A DNA stretch of 64,000 nt from Icerya purchasi (lineage: Eukaryota; Arthropoda; Insecta; Hemiptera; Monophlebidae): assembly GCA_039619475.1 (NCBI GenBank), contig CM077115.1, positions 394,540,557 through 394,604,556 of the forward strand, in the 5' to 3' direction. Made by a program: the position numbers and the translations under genes. The stretch's first letter is position 1. Each line of letters begins with the position of its first letter. The notes beneath the pieces are model-generated. The model did no database searches. It had not been told where the DNA came from and worked only from the letters and a program-made list of their open reading frames with translations. Shown piece after piece: positions 34,411 through 47,019 of this stretch.

Positions 34411-36820
34411 ATGATGAATAAAAGTAGCATAATACGATGGAATTGCCGAAGTTATCGAAAGAACAGCGATGAATTAGAGCAAATGATTATTACACTAGAT
34501 CTTGCTATCGTTTGTCTACAAGAAACTCGTCTAAGACCTTCAGATTACATATTGATCAAAGATTACATCTTTCGACATGATCACACTTGCAGCAACAGAG
34601 CGAGTGGTGGTGTAGTCACTTCGGTACACATGAACTGCCCAGTGAAGAAAACAACAATATTGTTATCTTTTCAAGTAGTTAAGATCCCTTCCCTGTCATT
34701 TTCTGAAATTTTAGTATGCAATTGTTATTTACCGCCCAATAGCAATGTGTCAAAAACACAGTTTGACTCTCTTATAAAGAGTAGCTAGGACACCAATACA
34801 TAATACTAGACGACTTCAACGTTCACTCCCCATCGTGGGGATCAGCATCAGAAAACCAGCATGGATCAGCAATATCAAAAAGTATTCCACCAAACGCGCC
34901 AACTAATTTTAATTTTACTTACAACACTTTTTCTACGCTAGGTCTATTTTTCTGTTTAAGTGTACTCACCCCAAAATTTAATGTAACAGTACCCGAAGAC
35001 TTATGTTTTAGTGACCATTACCTAATAATAATAAATTTCCAAAAGCAAGTGTATAAAAATAACGGGAGAGAGTTAAGATCACAAAGCAGACTGGATAACC
35101 TATTCATCAAAAATAAAAGTTCCAACCCGGATTCCCATATCATTAGAATCCAAGATAGATACATTGATGAAAATAATACTAGAAGTTGCTGAAACAGCAA
35201 TTCCAAGAGCGACTTCAAGGAGAAGTAAATATATGGTACCATGGTGGTGTGAAGAGATCAGATTTGCTATAATGCAGAGGAAACAAGCCCGAAGAAAATA
35301 TAAAATAACCAGACTACAAGAACACTTAATTGAGTTTAAAAGACATCGTGCAGCTGCAAGAGACCCTATCCGGACCAGGAAGCAAGAAGTATGGCAAACA
35401 TTTGTAGAGTCTATAACCTAAACGACAAAGGATCACAATATGTGGAGAAAAATCAAATCTATAAATGGAACGCCTAATACCCTTACAAATCCAACGATAA
35501 TTGATAATGGAAGATTAATTACCGATCACCAGCAAATGGCCAACCATTTTGCGATGTGCTTCTCCATAGAATCATCTATGTACAAATACATGCGAGAGAG
35601 TTTTAAGAGCTAAGAGCGCATATAGAGCAAAATAAAGTGGAATTCAAAACTGATGATAATGAACCTTTCAACCGCCCTTTCACTTATAATGAACTCGAAT
35701 TCCAACTTAAATATTTCATACAAAAAATAGTGCACCTGGCATAGATAAAATCCTTATGTGATCAAACACGCGTCGCAGTCCGCTAAAGAATTATTATTAG
35801 ACATATACAATCACATATGGGATACCGGTGATATACCAAAAAACTGGAAGGTTGCTATGATTGTTTCAATCCTAAAACCTAATAAAAATCCATGTTTGCC
35901 GTAGGGTTACAGACCAATTTCCTTAATGATAACATTATCCAAAATATTAGAAAAAATAGTCAACAGACGCCTCCTATATTTTTTAGAATCTAATTCCATC
36001 CCATCGCCTATGCAAGCTAGTGAACGCAGGTCGAAATAAACTATCAGCCATTTGATTGGCTTACAAAGACAAATTGTATCAGCATTTCATCGCCGATCCC
36101 ACCTGTACTCAGTGTTCTTCGATTTAGAGAATGCATTCGACCGTGTTCCAAGGTTTTTATTGCTTCAGAAATTAAAAACGGTCGGGGTGGACGGTAAGCT
36201 TGAGCGCTACATTTAAAGCTTTCTAACCGAACGATTAATACAAGTAAGAATCGGTTCAGTAATCTCCAAAACCCATCTCTATCGAGAAAGGAGTTCCCCG
36301 TAGGGCTCTGCGTTAAGTGCAACTCGATTTATATTATACATTAATGATATCGCTGACTGCATAAAACCTCCAGTAGTAAGCAGATTATACATCGATGAGC
36401 TCAATATATCTCTATCTTCTGATAATCCTTCTTTAGCTAAATTCGTATTACAAAAAACAATTAATAAGCTAAATAAATGGTCCGAAAACAACGGATTAGT
36501 GGTTTCCAGTCAAAAATCTATTTGTATTGATTTCCATCGAACACGCTCACCTCAAAACCAAAACCAAACTATTCCTAAAAGAATCGCAACTCCATTGTAA
36601 ATCATCATCAACCTTCCTGGGCGTGTCGCTAGATCCATCGTTGACCTCGGAGATACCATGTAACTAACTTAAAATCAAAATGCTATCATTGCTTAAATAT
36701 AATGAAATGTTTTTATCCAACCGCAATTTCAATATCCATCCAAAACTACTACTAAACATATACAAAACATTAATAATCAGTAAAATAAATTATGCATGTC
36801 AAGATGTATTTAATCGTTTA
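34411..36820 (+). pseudogene. I-type LINE ORF2 relic (endonuclease and RT, second copy)
   Basis: The endonuclease starts at 34411: IIRWNCRSYRKNSDELEQMI and CLQETRL carry the first two active-site motifs, then ILDDFNVHSPSWGS (34800) and a CFSDHYLII motif (35010). The linker holds VPWWCEEIRFAIMQRKQARR. RT motifs: GYRPISLM near 35905, FFDLENAFDRVP near 36115 (catalytic Asp present), and a GSVISKTHLYREK-like region; the FADD box is lost (RLYIDEL near 36385). A YKTLIISKINYAC motif near 36760 ends the recognisable part. There is no RNase H or 3' end, so the copy is 3' incomplete as well as interrupted by many stops. Confidence 0.75.
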
Positions 36821-36829
36821 ATTTTATAT

Positions 36830-38840
36830 AATATTATTAATATTAATTTTTTTCTAGAAAAAATCTTTTTTTTTTTTTTATATTTTCGTATTGGTCTTGT
36901 TTTTATTAGTCGATTAAAACACATATTAGAAAATAAATAACTCAGAATGGTCAAAAAACAGATAACAATTCCAATAAATAATGAATTAACATTGTTATTA
37001 TTTCTATCCGAAATCAGTCGGTAATTTACTTATTTTTAATTTAAATATATCCTGTGAATCAGTGTGTGTGTGTGTGTGTGTTGTGAATGTATTTTAAAAA
37101 ACAGTTCCGATAAAACTAATATGGCGCAAACATACTGAAATAAAAAAAAAAAAAAATGAACTTAAGGTAAAAACTATAATATTACGCAACGATAACAATT
37201 TTCTAAGCTTAATGACACTTCTACACTTCAGCTAGGTCCTCTTCCAAAATAATGTTGCGAATTTTTATTTATAACTCGTACTTTTTTAATGAAAAATTTC
37301 AACTAAATTTAAGAGATATGTTTAATTATTCGAAAAAAAAATAATAATTTTTCTTAAATGATAATTTAAAATGATTACTAAACGATAATATAAAAGCACG
37401 AGAAGACGTTAAAAATATGCGTATTAAAACGCTCTCTACGATTTTAGATTGCGGCAGTTTCTTTTTAAATTATTATTCAAGAAAAATTTTTTTTCATTTC
37501 TTCTCGAATTCAAAAGATGCGTTTCTTTAAAAAATACTCGTTTAATTTCGTTGCAGTTTATTATTATAAATTGTGATTTTTCGCAAAATGAATACTATAA
37601 ATATTAAGTAAAAATGTTCTTTAAAAGATCTTTTCTATTTATAGTCTCTGCAAGAATATAACGCATTTTCCTATTTATTAATACAGCAGAGACTAATTTT
37701 TCATCAATCATAAAAATAGATGTATTCCAGCTTTGGCTACTGCACGCAATGTGCCAGTCCTCCTACGTTTGGTCGTTTTGCAAAAGCTAAACCCACGGCT
37801 GGATTTAGCTACATTTTTCGGTCAATATTCATTTCATATTAATTTACCCTTTCCTAAACGTTCATTAATGCGAATAAACGAAACCTGCAGACTGATGAAA
37901 TCGGCAATTTCGTTTAAAATTAAAAAAAAAAAATTAAAAAATAAATAATAAAAGTAACTTTTATTCCACGAAATCCCTGTAAACGAAGAGGCTGTTTTAC
38001 GAATGAGAAAGATTGGCTTCCGTACATTTTACACTTATCCGGCGAATGATAAAACCGTGTGTCTTTCTGTATTATCTCTTATTAGATTTTTTCGATTAAA
38101 TCCGACATCATTTTGATTAGGCAGAGAATCGTTTGGCTAAAAAAGTTTTCTTGTTTATGCTAATAACACGGGAAGTTATATATAATTTGATGTAATTTTC
38201 CAAATGGCTAATACTTGCAGCAAAGTCGTCATCCCTGATGTTGTTAACGCTGCCTTTGCTTTAAAATGAATTCCGTGTACAACGTTATCCCGGTTATTTA
38301 AAATTCACAGTTAATTATGTTTAGAAACTTTTTGCCAGATTAAAGACAGATCGCTATCTTCGTCAGGACGAGCGTTTTTCATTTTAAATAATTCTTCACT
38401 TCAATATGTCTAATAGTCGCTAATGGTATGGAGAGCTATTTACTTGCAATGTTTTTCAGTTAATACCATTTACTAAACATATATAATTACTACCCGATAC
38501 ACGTCCAAATAGAAATAAAAGTAGGATGTGTCTTTTATTTTCCAGTTTTAAAAGTCCAGCTTTCGTGTATCTGTTTTTACGAACCGACAAAAACAGATAT
38601 CACCTTCTGGCACAAAGAACCAAAGACATTCAGGCAGATAATCAAAAAAAAACAAAACAATTACCGGTAATGTTTACTCCTAGTCTACATCTTTAGAAAT
38701 ATTTCTTACGAATAATTTCATTTTTAAATTCAAATATAAATAGTAAATATTTTTCTTAAATGAAAGAGCATATTATATGAAAGTAAAATTAAAAAATAAG
38801 AAAATAGCTATATTAGTTAACGTGCATTTTATTTACTTTT
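36830..38840. other. AT-rich stretch with (GT)n, no gene seen
   Basis: It contains a (GT)n microsatellite at 37062-37081 and an A run near 37143. The frame 37733-37948 (NVPVLLRLVVLQKLNPR) has no family match I know. No gene supported. Confidence 0.4.
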
Positions 38841-38884
38841 CGCCTTCCGGTTAGTTTTTTTTTTTTTTTTTTTTTTTGCAATGA

Positions 38885-39235
38885 TGTGTAGCATTTAAAT
38901 ATGCAAATAGTCTCCTTCCGTCTTCTCGAAATCGTTCTTCCTTGGCTGCATCTCCCTTTTGTTCATTGGATCCTGAAGGTTCGCAGTATGTTTGTGATGC
39001 GAATCACGTGCTCTTCGTTACTTCATTGTCATCTTTTAAAGCTTGGTCTTCCTGCTCCTTTCAACGCCTCTTATGTTCTTTCTCTACCTATTCTTTCAGT
39101 TGTTCCTGTTCTAGGGTTGTTCCTTGATTCCATTGTCGACAAAATAAAAGTATAAATTCTATTCTATTCCATGTATCTATTCCTTTTTGCTGGGCTAATG
39201 CTCGCTGGTAGCAAACCCAAGGGGGGTTAAAAAAA
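38885..39235 (+). pseudogene. RNase H-LINE 3' end fragment
   Basis: The frame SQYVCDANHVLF near 38974 matches the 'CDADHIFFECP' zinc-knuckle of the LINE tails at 40.1 and 60.9 kb. Another frame follows with LGLPAPFNASYVLSLP, and the segment ends gctgggctaatgctcgctgg then an A-rich tail at about 39220-39247. Short 5'-truncated tail of a LINE of this group. Confidence 0.5.
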
Positions 39236-39449
39236 AAAGAAAGAAAAAATATGAAAATCTAAAAATCGATCATGACCCCGTAGTTAACGAGTGGCAGTTG
39301 ATTTCAAAAATTTTTAGCAGTACACGAAAGCATTGTGTTAGATGAAATATTTCCGATAGTGAAGTTTTAATTAAATGACAATAAATACGAAATGCGATCT
39401 TCCTCTCTGCATTTCTACAGGCAAGTTCCCTTTTAAAAGTGTTTTTCTT

Positions 39450-40640
39450 TCTTTTTTTGTTTTGTTTTGGGCTCGTTAACCGGGGGGACCTTTGCTTAGA
39501 AACAATTAGAATAGGAAGGAGTCAATTATATCTTGATACGATATCAAATATGTTGCTAGGAGAAAGGAACAAATAATAGGAACAATTTGTGGAGATAGAA
39601 AAGATAAGGCGTCCTTCAAGCCCTATCCTCTCCGCCTTTACATTCCTCTGATAGTATTATTCTCTCAATTCGTTTTCTTACCTCCATTCTGCAGGCATCC
39701 CCCGTTCTATTTTTATTGATTTTTTATGGGTCCCCAGTCATTCCGGAATTGATGGCAATGACGCAACCGATTCTTTGGCTCGTTCTGCTGGTCGCCTCGA
39801 TTCATTCCTCAACCATTTCCCTTCTTCAGATATCCTTTCCTTATCCACCTCCAATCACGCCAGACTTTGGCGGGATATTTATCGCTTCTTATTTTCTAAT
39901 CGTCATTCGCATTACCGTTTTATTTAGCCGATTCCTCGTTCCCTGTCTTGGTTCCATTCTATCCCTTTTGATCGTCGCTCTCCTATATTGTCTCCCTAAT
40001 TCGTCTCCGGATCAATCAATGTCTACTTCTCTATTCCCGCTTTCGATTTGCTCTGTCGTCTTCTCCTTATTGTTCTCTTCACGATTGTGATTCTTATCCT
40101 ATATGTGATGCTGATCACATTTTCTTCGAGTGTCCTGCTCTTCGTAACGAACACTCCCTTTTATACAGTCAGCTCTTGCCATTAGCTCTCCCTATAACTC
40201 TTCCTTTATCCTCTCCTTTCCTTCATCTTCTGTGGTGCCCGCACTGCTGTCCTTTGTTGCGTCCATTTCGGACCGCCTAGTTATTTAGTTTTTTAGCTTA
40301 GTTTTCCTGTTGTTGAGTCAATGCCGCTGGCGCGCCTACAAAAATAAAAAAACAGGACATAAGAGGCGCAATATGAAGTAGGAAGACCAAGTCGCAGCAA
40401 ACTGAAGTAAAATGAGATAAACACTTAATATACACGTGATCGGCATCGCAAACACGTTGTTTGTGTCAGTGGACAGGACAATATGGAGAGGCAACTAACG
40501 AAAAACGAAAACGAGAAGATGATAAAGTAAGGCTTAAGAGCGCAGGCGAATAATAATGGAAACCACACCGTGACGACGAAGTGAAGGAAACAAAGAGAAC
40601 CGTAGATTAACAGGAAATTAAAAATGCCGCGATGTTGCAA
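39450..40640 (-). pseudogene. RNase H-LINE 3' end, split by a second LINE insertion
   Basis: Two blocks, 40354-40640 and 39460-39612, together match the single continuous copy at 56580-56960. For example aataggaaggagtcaattat (39511) also occurs at 56610, and the aagaggcgcaatatg block (40361) occurs at 56710. On the minus strand the first block encodes the end of the RNase H region (frames give PVNLRFSLFPSLRRH and CRSRVY). The intervening 39613-40353 is a plus-strand LINE tail. Broken and non-functional. Confidence 0.75.
39613..40353 (+). pseudogene. RNase H-LINE 3' tail inserted into another LINE
   Basis: Frames give VPSHSGIDGNDATDSLARSA near 39730, the RNase H 'HSGI-GNE-ADSLARSA' block. Further on come a GSILSLLIVALLYCLPN frame and a CDADHIFFECPALRNEHSLL segment near 40115 with the terminal zinc-binding cluster. 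The 3' end, tgccgctggcgcgcctac then aaaaataaaaaaac, closely matches the end of the copy at 60.9-61.5 kb (cctctggcgcgccca). A 7 bp pair AAGGCGT / AGGACAT at the two junctions is compatible with a decayed target duplication. 5'-truncated, as usual for LINE copies. Confidence 0.75.
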
Positions 40641-40649
40641 AATAGTAAT

Positions 40650-43095
40650 TATGGTTTTGTCAAAATTAAATGTTCATTTAAATTATAGGAAGTTCAATTT
40701 TTGTTGTTTTATTTCCGTTAAATAATATTATTTTTAATAATAGAAATTATTAAAATTAAATTGTGAAAATAAATAAAAATTCCCATTTGAATTTGAATAA
40801 TATTAAACATCTAGCAACAACGCTGAAATATCGAATTATATCGACTTTTCTCAATCGACACATTTTCGTTGAACGAACTATTGCAGTTCTGGTGTTGCAA
40901 TTAAAAACGCTATTCCTGCCACCTCTGCTAAAAGACTCCACTTAGTTTCCAATTCAACCTGTAGCACTCCTTTTTTGCTATATTTTCGACAGATTTTTCT
41001 TCCATTATATTAGGTGTAATATCCGTAGCTGCGCTTCTAACACTGAAATATTAAAATCTTCAACGTGTTCTTTCGGTGGTATTTTTTCGATAACTTTTGC
41101 CTATTATTTCGATACACCGTTGTCTGATATTTTGCTTTGTATCCAATTGTACAGATGTTAATGAAGTATTATTACAATCGTGACTTTTAGGAATTATTTT
41201 CTAGCTTTATATTTCACGAGGACTTTATAGAGTTAACTGTTTCGAAATATTTTCCGTTTTCTTCCAAATATATAGGGTAGCATTTTCAATTGATAAATCA
41301 GGAGGCCGTAAATTGTTTAATGTCGAGCACTCTAGTGACCAGAATATTTAAGTTTTTATAAACCATCGGCTAATTGTTCACTCAGACCCAATATTACCGT
41401 ATTTAATAGCAAATAATAATCTCAAACTGATTTAACTGTTTTTTATAACACCTTCGACCGTGTTCCTTTTTGTCAAAGATTTTTGATTGAATTAAAATAT
41501 ATAACTGATTTCTTTCTTTTCTATTTGTTTCTGCGTGAAGGTCCCCTTCGTTAACGAACCTAAGAGAGAAAAAAGAAAAAAGAAAAGAACAATCCGTTGA
41601 AACTATTTCTTGTTACATTGTCTTCACGCAAAAAATAGTTGGCCAACATTTTCTCTTTTTTATTTTTATTTTTTTTTTTTTTTTGACGGTAGAATAATTA
41701 CACATTATGTCGCTTTGCCGATTCTAAATAGTTGCAAGATGTTCATTAGTTCGCACATTCCAGTTGTCTCCTGCAAGACTAAATCAGGTGTATAATAAAC
41801 ACTACACGATTTCGCTGAACAACGTCTTCGATTGATTTTCTTACATTGTTTAAATGGCTGCCGTATTCAGTGCCCTATCAAAATAACGCCCTCTTAATAA
41901 ATGAAAACAGTTACATCTTTTAAACGAATAAATGAAGTTTCAGCTCGGTGGAAAGTGTAATTTCGTGGAAGATTTTTCAACGTTCGACGAGTTTTCTATT
42001 GTAAATACAATGAAAACTGCTCAGGGTTAGTAATGTCATATCGTTCTGCGATGAGAGCACAAAATGAAATTCTATAAAAGAAATTAATTCGCTTTTTGTC
42101 CTATTGGATTTATTACTTTTATTAAGTAAAACACGTATACGCACATAAATATATACAGTTTATTATTAAAATTAAAAATTGTCGACTACTTTCGGACAGC
42201 TCGATCTCCATAATCATGCCCATTTGACTAATTGAAACTAAATTTAAATTTAAGGTAAGACAGAAGAGAAAAAAAACAAACTTATTTCTGTACAATCACT
42301 GTTTCATGTAAACTCGAACTTTTGTATAAAATTAAATACTAGCGTACGTTACGGAAAAGATCTTTACTATAACAAGAAATGTAAACAAAAACAAAGATCA
42401 TTTTTCCATTTTTCTCGTAGAATTATTGTCAAATGCTGGTCTCTCGTATTTAAGTTGTTTCTCACACTTTCCGATAAGAACGACTCTTGAAGTATACTTG
42501 AAACAGTATTTACCTATTTTAAACTTGAAATTATTAGTTGAGTTGCATCGGCTTTAATGGAACGTTTTAAGTTAAATGACTAGAGCATCCCCGTGCCCAT
42601 TAAATTATTTCAAACTAGTCCGTATTGTAATATGTAGATACAGTTTTCCCTAACTACGCATCAACCTTTCACCGTACCCCGCTACCGCACAATGCAATTC
42701 TCATATTTATTATATGTGCGATGTAAAGCCTAAAAGAATATTGTGTGGAAGATTTATTCTTTAAATAGCAACGCGAGAAAAAAAAGAAAAGAAAGACTGG
42801 TTAACGATTCGTGGAACTTTGTTTAATGAAACGACACTAGTGCCAATCCCCCGAATATTACAAAATGATATGAGACACCATACGATCCGATTTTTCAAGC
42901 GATATAATTGAATTTAAATTTAATTTTATCCTCTTCAGCGGTATTTCTCCGGCTTATTTTAAGAAATCCATCTGCCTTTAACTCCCTCGATTTGACCTTT
43001 TCTTCCCCTGTTATCAGTTTTAACTAGAATTGAAGAACCCTTATGGATTCTTACGATAGTGATCAGTTCCTATTCTAATAGTTCTTCTTAATCTA

Positions 43096-43126
<31 letters not shown>

Positions 43127-43630
43127 GATTTATTCCATTTTAATTCACAAAGTCTGTTTGAAACAAATCGGGGGCTTTCTGTTGCGTTCAATCGCTGATT
43201 CTTCATTTTATAATGTTCGGCTCGATTCTGATCCAATCCCCGTATTTTTGTAATTCTATTCTACAATCTGACATTTTTGACGCTTCCTCACTAATTTACC
43301 ATTGTCCGCTGTTTAATCATCGTGGTACACTCTCTTCTTTTTGGCGGAACGAGGCTGTATTTTGGTCATAGTCACTTTCAGAACCTGCCGTTCAAATCTT
43401 ACGACTGCAAATAGTACAGTAAATTTTCAGCTATTTTTTATTTCTCTGCTAAATAATCCGATATCTAATTTGAATTTCATCGTAAATAAATAGACCTATT
43501 CACCGATACTGAAATTACCAGTATCCCTTCCTGGTAGCGAATGAAAAAAATTAATCACCGCTGTTTGCAATTTCATTATTCTTCATTCAACATGCGGCAA
43601 ATCACCGCATGCTGACTGCTTTGAAGCCGC
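40650..43630. other. No supported gene; T-rich runs
   Basis: AT-rich with long T runs at about 41667-41684 and 43101-43126. Near 41440-41480 a frame reads VFYNTFDRVPFC, like the 'KAFDRVPH' RT box, but no neighbouring RT motif supports it. No gene is called. Confidence 0.4.
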
Positions 43631-43643
43631 AATTTGTTATGGC

Positions 43644-45231
43644 TTGCGTCTACTTAAGAAAACTGTTTTTCGGTCTTGTTTGGAGTCGCTATATAAAGCA
43701 GAAGAACAGGTAGAAAAAATAATGATCAATGCGAATAGGGAAAGTGATGATAACGGACCCGAAATAATAAAAGGAGAATTTGAACTAGCGTTGAAACAAC
43801 TGGCGAAGAAAAAAACTCCAGGTTTGGATAACGTACCGGCGGAATTATTACAAACAGAGGAGGAAGAACTTGCAGAAGGTCTGTTTAATCTAACGAGGTC
43901 ATGTTATGAACAGGGTAAATTGCCCACAGACTTTAAAAATGCAGTGATAATAACACTACCAAAGAAAATGAATACAAAAGAATGCTCGGAACACAGAACA
44001 ATAAGTCTAATACCACATGTATCCAAAATAATAATAAAAATTGTAATGAAAAGGATAAAACAAAAGATAGAGGAAAACATAGGCAATGATCAGTTCGGAT
44101 TTAGAAGCGGAAGTGGCACTCGAGAAGCCATATTGGCATTAAGATTAGTTATTGAAAAGAAAATAGAAGTCGGAGAAGAACTATGCATAGCATTCGTGGA
44201 CATAGAAAAGGCATTTGACTGTGTATCATGGGGTGTATTATTTACAAAGCTGAAAGAAATAGGAGTAGATTATAAGGATAGGAGAATAATATGGGAATTA
44301 TACAAGGAACAATCGGCGGAAATAAGAGTCGGCAACTCAAAGGAAAAAGTGAAAATCGAAAGGGGAACAAGACAAGGATGCCCATTATCACCTATACTCT
44401 TAAACTTGCTGGTAGAAGAACCAATACAGAAAATGAAGGAAGATACTGAAGGAGTAAAAGTAAATGGAGAACAGGTACACTGTATAAGGTTCGCGGACGA
44501 TATTGCACTAATTGCAAATAATGAACAACAACTACAACAACAAATATCAACGCTGAGAAAACATTTAAAGCAAATAAATTTAAACATAAACATAAGTAAA
44601 ACGAAAATCCTAGTAGCAGCAATCAAGGAAAAAGAAATACAGATAATGCTAGATAATAAATCCTTAGATCAAGTAGAACAATTCAAATATCTAGGTAGTA
44701 CAATAACGAATAAAGGAAAAAGCGACAAGGAAGTAAAAACGAGGATCGCAATGGCCAAACAGGCATTTATGAAAAGAAGAGATTTGTTTAATCGGAAAAT
44801 GAAAATAGGAACAAGAAAAAAACTATTGAAAATATACATTTGGAGTATATTACTGTATGGCTCAGAGACATGGATGTTAACAAAAAACCTGGAAGAACGC
44901 TTGGAGGCCTTCAAAATGTGGGGTTGGCGTCGTTTGATGTATATTTCATGGACACAGAAGAAGAAGAACTCGGAAGTCTTGCAAATGGCCAATGAGAAAA
45001 GAGAACTTTTGGAAATAATACAACGAAGACGAGGAAGGCTTTTAGGACATATACTGCGTCACAACACTTTTATGACGGTTATAATTGAAGGAAAAGTGGA
45101 AGGAAAAAGGAAAAAGGGAGAAGACCTAGGACAATTTGGCTGGATCAGATCAAAAAAAGAACGAAAATGACGTACAAAGAGATCAAGAATATAGTGAACA
45201 AAAGGAAGGAATGGAAAGAAATCATTGGCTA
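43644..45231 (+). pseudogene. RTE-type LINE reverse transcriptase, 5'-truncated, one frameshift
   Basis: A 508-codon frame contains the whole RT domain: KKKTPGLDNVPAELL (finger), RTISLIPHVSKI, FGFRSGSGTREAI, AFVDIEKAFDCVSW (first catalytic Asp), GTRQGCPLSPILLN and RFADDIALIA (FADD box with two Asp). LLYGSETWMLTKN and a FKMWGWRRLMYISWT block follow, as is usual in RTE/HmRTE-like ORF2. Near 45118 a one-base shift (gggagaagacc) diverts the frame; the other frame continues GRPRTIWLDQI to a stop at 45231. The endonuclease is missing at the 5' end, so the copy is dead on arrival, but the RT is nearly undamaged, suggesting a fairly recent insertion. Confidence 0.85.
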
Positions 45232-46220
45232 GCTACAACGACAAGAGCAAGGCTCTTTAAATATATAAGATAATATTTTAAGTTGTCACTTGCGTGTAAA
45301 AAATAAAAATTGTGTCAGTCTAGTATAATAATGGATGTGTATCATTTATATAAAAAAATAGTAAGTCATTAAAAAATTATTTTCATTTTAATTTACTATA
45401 AATTTTTGTTTCGACGTCAAAAGTACATTATAATATATTTGGTTAAGTACATGCAATAACGTATTTTTATATTATCTTTTTTTCCATCTTTTTAATGTTC
45501 TATCGTAATCTATTGGCAATTTTCTGAATTAAGATATTTGAAATAGTAAAATGGAAGGTTGCATAATTAACTCCTTCACGACAGAATGCTGTTTTTGAAT
45601 AATATTGACTTGTGACAAAAAGGATACCACCCGGTTAAGATAAGGTTTTTTTTTTCTTTTAGTGTTGAAAAATATTGGTTAAAGCATAAAATAAATAACA
45701 AATCCCAAATCTAAAAAATTAAAATTTTTGCATTGTACCAGGGACTCGAGAAACACAATATTTTTCACGTTTTATTTTTTTTCATTCCACTTATTGAAAT
45801 TACTTGAAAGAATTCATCAGTGTAATAAATATGAGTAATTTTAAGCATGTCCAACAGTGATTATTTAGGGTTTCTGGAATCGTTATTTATACCTTAAAAT
45901 CTGATTTTAGAGGTATTCTTAACAAAATACACAAAGTCTGACCTGAAAAAAAATTCATAACTGTATTTTTTCGAATTTTTTTTATATCGTACGACACATT
46001 TGAAAACTCAAAAACCCCTTATTTTAACCATTTTTCATCAGTTTTTGATCGATGTGTTTATTTTCACTACTAACGACTTAATACGTATTAGTTTTTATAT
46101 TTATTTGATGTTTTTATACTAAAATTTCGTTTTTAATCTTTATTCAAAGAAATCATCGTGAGCATTTAATTGGGTAAAAGTGTAATTTAAATCAAACAAA
46201 AGTAAAGCGAAAACATGTAT
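45232..46220. other. LINE 3' UTR and AT-rich flank
   Basis: About 100 bp after the RTE stop may be its 3' UTR (ending with the A-rich ataaaaaaatag near 45350). The rest is AT-rich with no coding signal. Confidence 0.35.
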
Positions 46221-46225
46221 GGAAT

Positions 46226-46328
46226 TCATGATAAATAATTTTCGGAAACAACTGTGTTTTTAAAAAGATATTTATTGAATAAATATCTTTTTAAAAACAC
46301 AGTTGTTTCCGAAAATTATTTATCATGA
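46226..46328. repeat. Perfect 103 bp palindrome (51 bp arms, 1 nt spacer)
   Basis: Bases 46226-46276 are the exact reverse complement of 46278-46328, around a single G at 46277. The arms start tcatgataaataattttcgg on the left and end ccgaaaattatttatcatga on the right. No mismatch was seen on reading both arms. A transcript would fold into one long hairpin with a minimal loop. Surrounding sequence is AT-rich and not symmetrical. No known MITE ends were recognised. Confidence 0.92.
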
Positions 46329-46750
46329 GTAATCACTGTGAAAGCTTTAAATTTTTAATGTATGGAATTTTTCAGGCTGAGCTTTTGTATACATTATTGT
46401 TTCTTAATTTTCTACAACTAAAAATCTATTGTTAGAGATTATCACATAATATAACACATTGTAACATAGATGTGAGAACATTTAAAATATATATAGTATG
46501 TACAAATATTTTTTGATGGGGTGCTTTTAATTCCTTGTCCATTTATGATCCTATAAGAGCCAATGTATTTTTATATGACCTTATGTGTCAATGATTCATA
46601 TTATGAACTGACCACACGCAACAGGGTCTTCACTTGGCTTATTTCTTGCTTACTCCTTTTTTTTCTGCCATATACAGAGTTTAATAATATACCTAGTAAT
46701 TGTTCTCGTTTCTAATATGCAAATTTGAATGATCTCTTGTGATGGTATGC

Positions 46751-46777
46751 ATTTATTTATTTATTTATTTATTTATT
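46751..46777. repeat. (ATTT)n microsatellite
   Basis: Tandem atttattt units spanning 27 bp. Confidence 0.9.
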
Positions 46778-46963
46778 GCGTTTTGGCGAAAGCGATCAGT
46801 CTAAGACAATATAACAAAATTACAAACTTATAAACTAATTCTACAGTTTATAATAAACTTATACAAGCAAGAGTACACTTTCGGAGCAACCGAGTAAAGC
46901 AAAGATCGTAAGCTAAACGGAGATCGATGACCAAGTGAATCGCATGCGTTACTATTGATTATT

Positions 46964-47013
46964 TATTCAAATCGAAAGTAGTATTTAATTTTTTAATTCT
47001 TTCGATTTGAATA
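46964..47013. repeat. 15 bp inverted repeat
   Basis: tattcaaatcgaaag (46964-46978) and its exact reverse complement at 46999-47013, with a 20 nt AT-rich loop. Role unknown. Confidence 0.85.
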
Positions 47014-47019
47014 TTCAGT

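Noticed and set aside
41440..41480. FDRVP reverse-transcriptase-like box on the + strand
   Set aside because: A single short motif with no flanking RT motifs in order.
44270..44992. Reverse-strand ORFs of 76-118 codons
   Set aside because: They are antisense shadows of the RTE reverse transcriptase.
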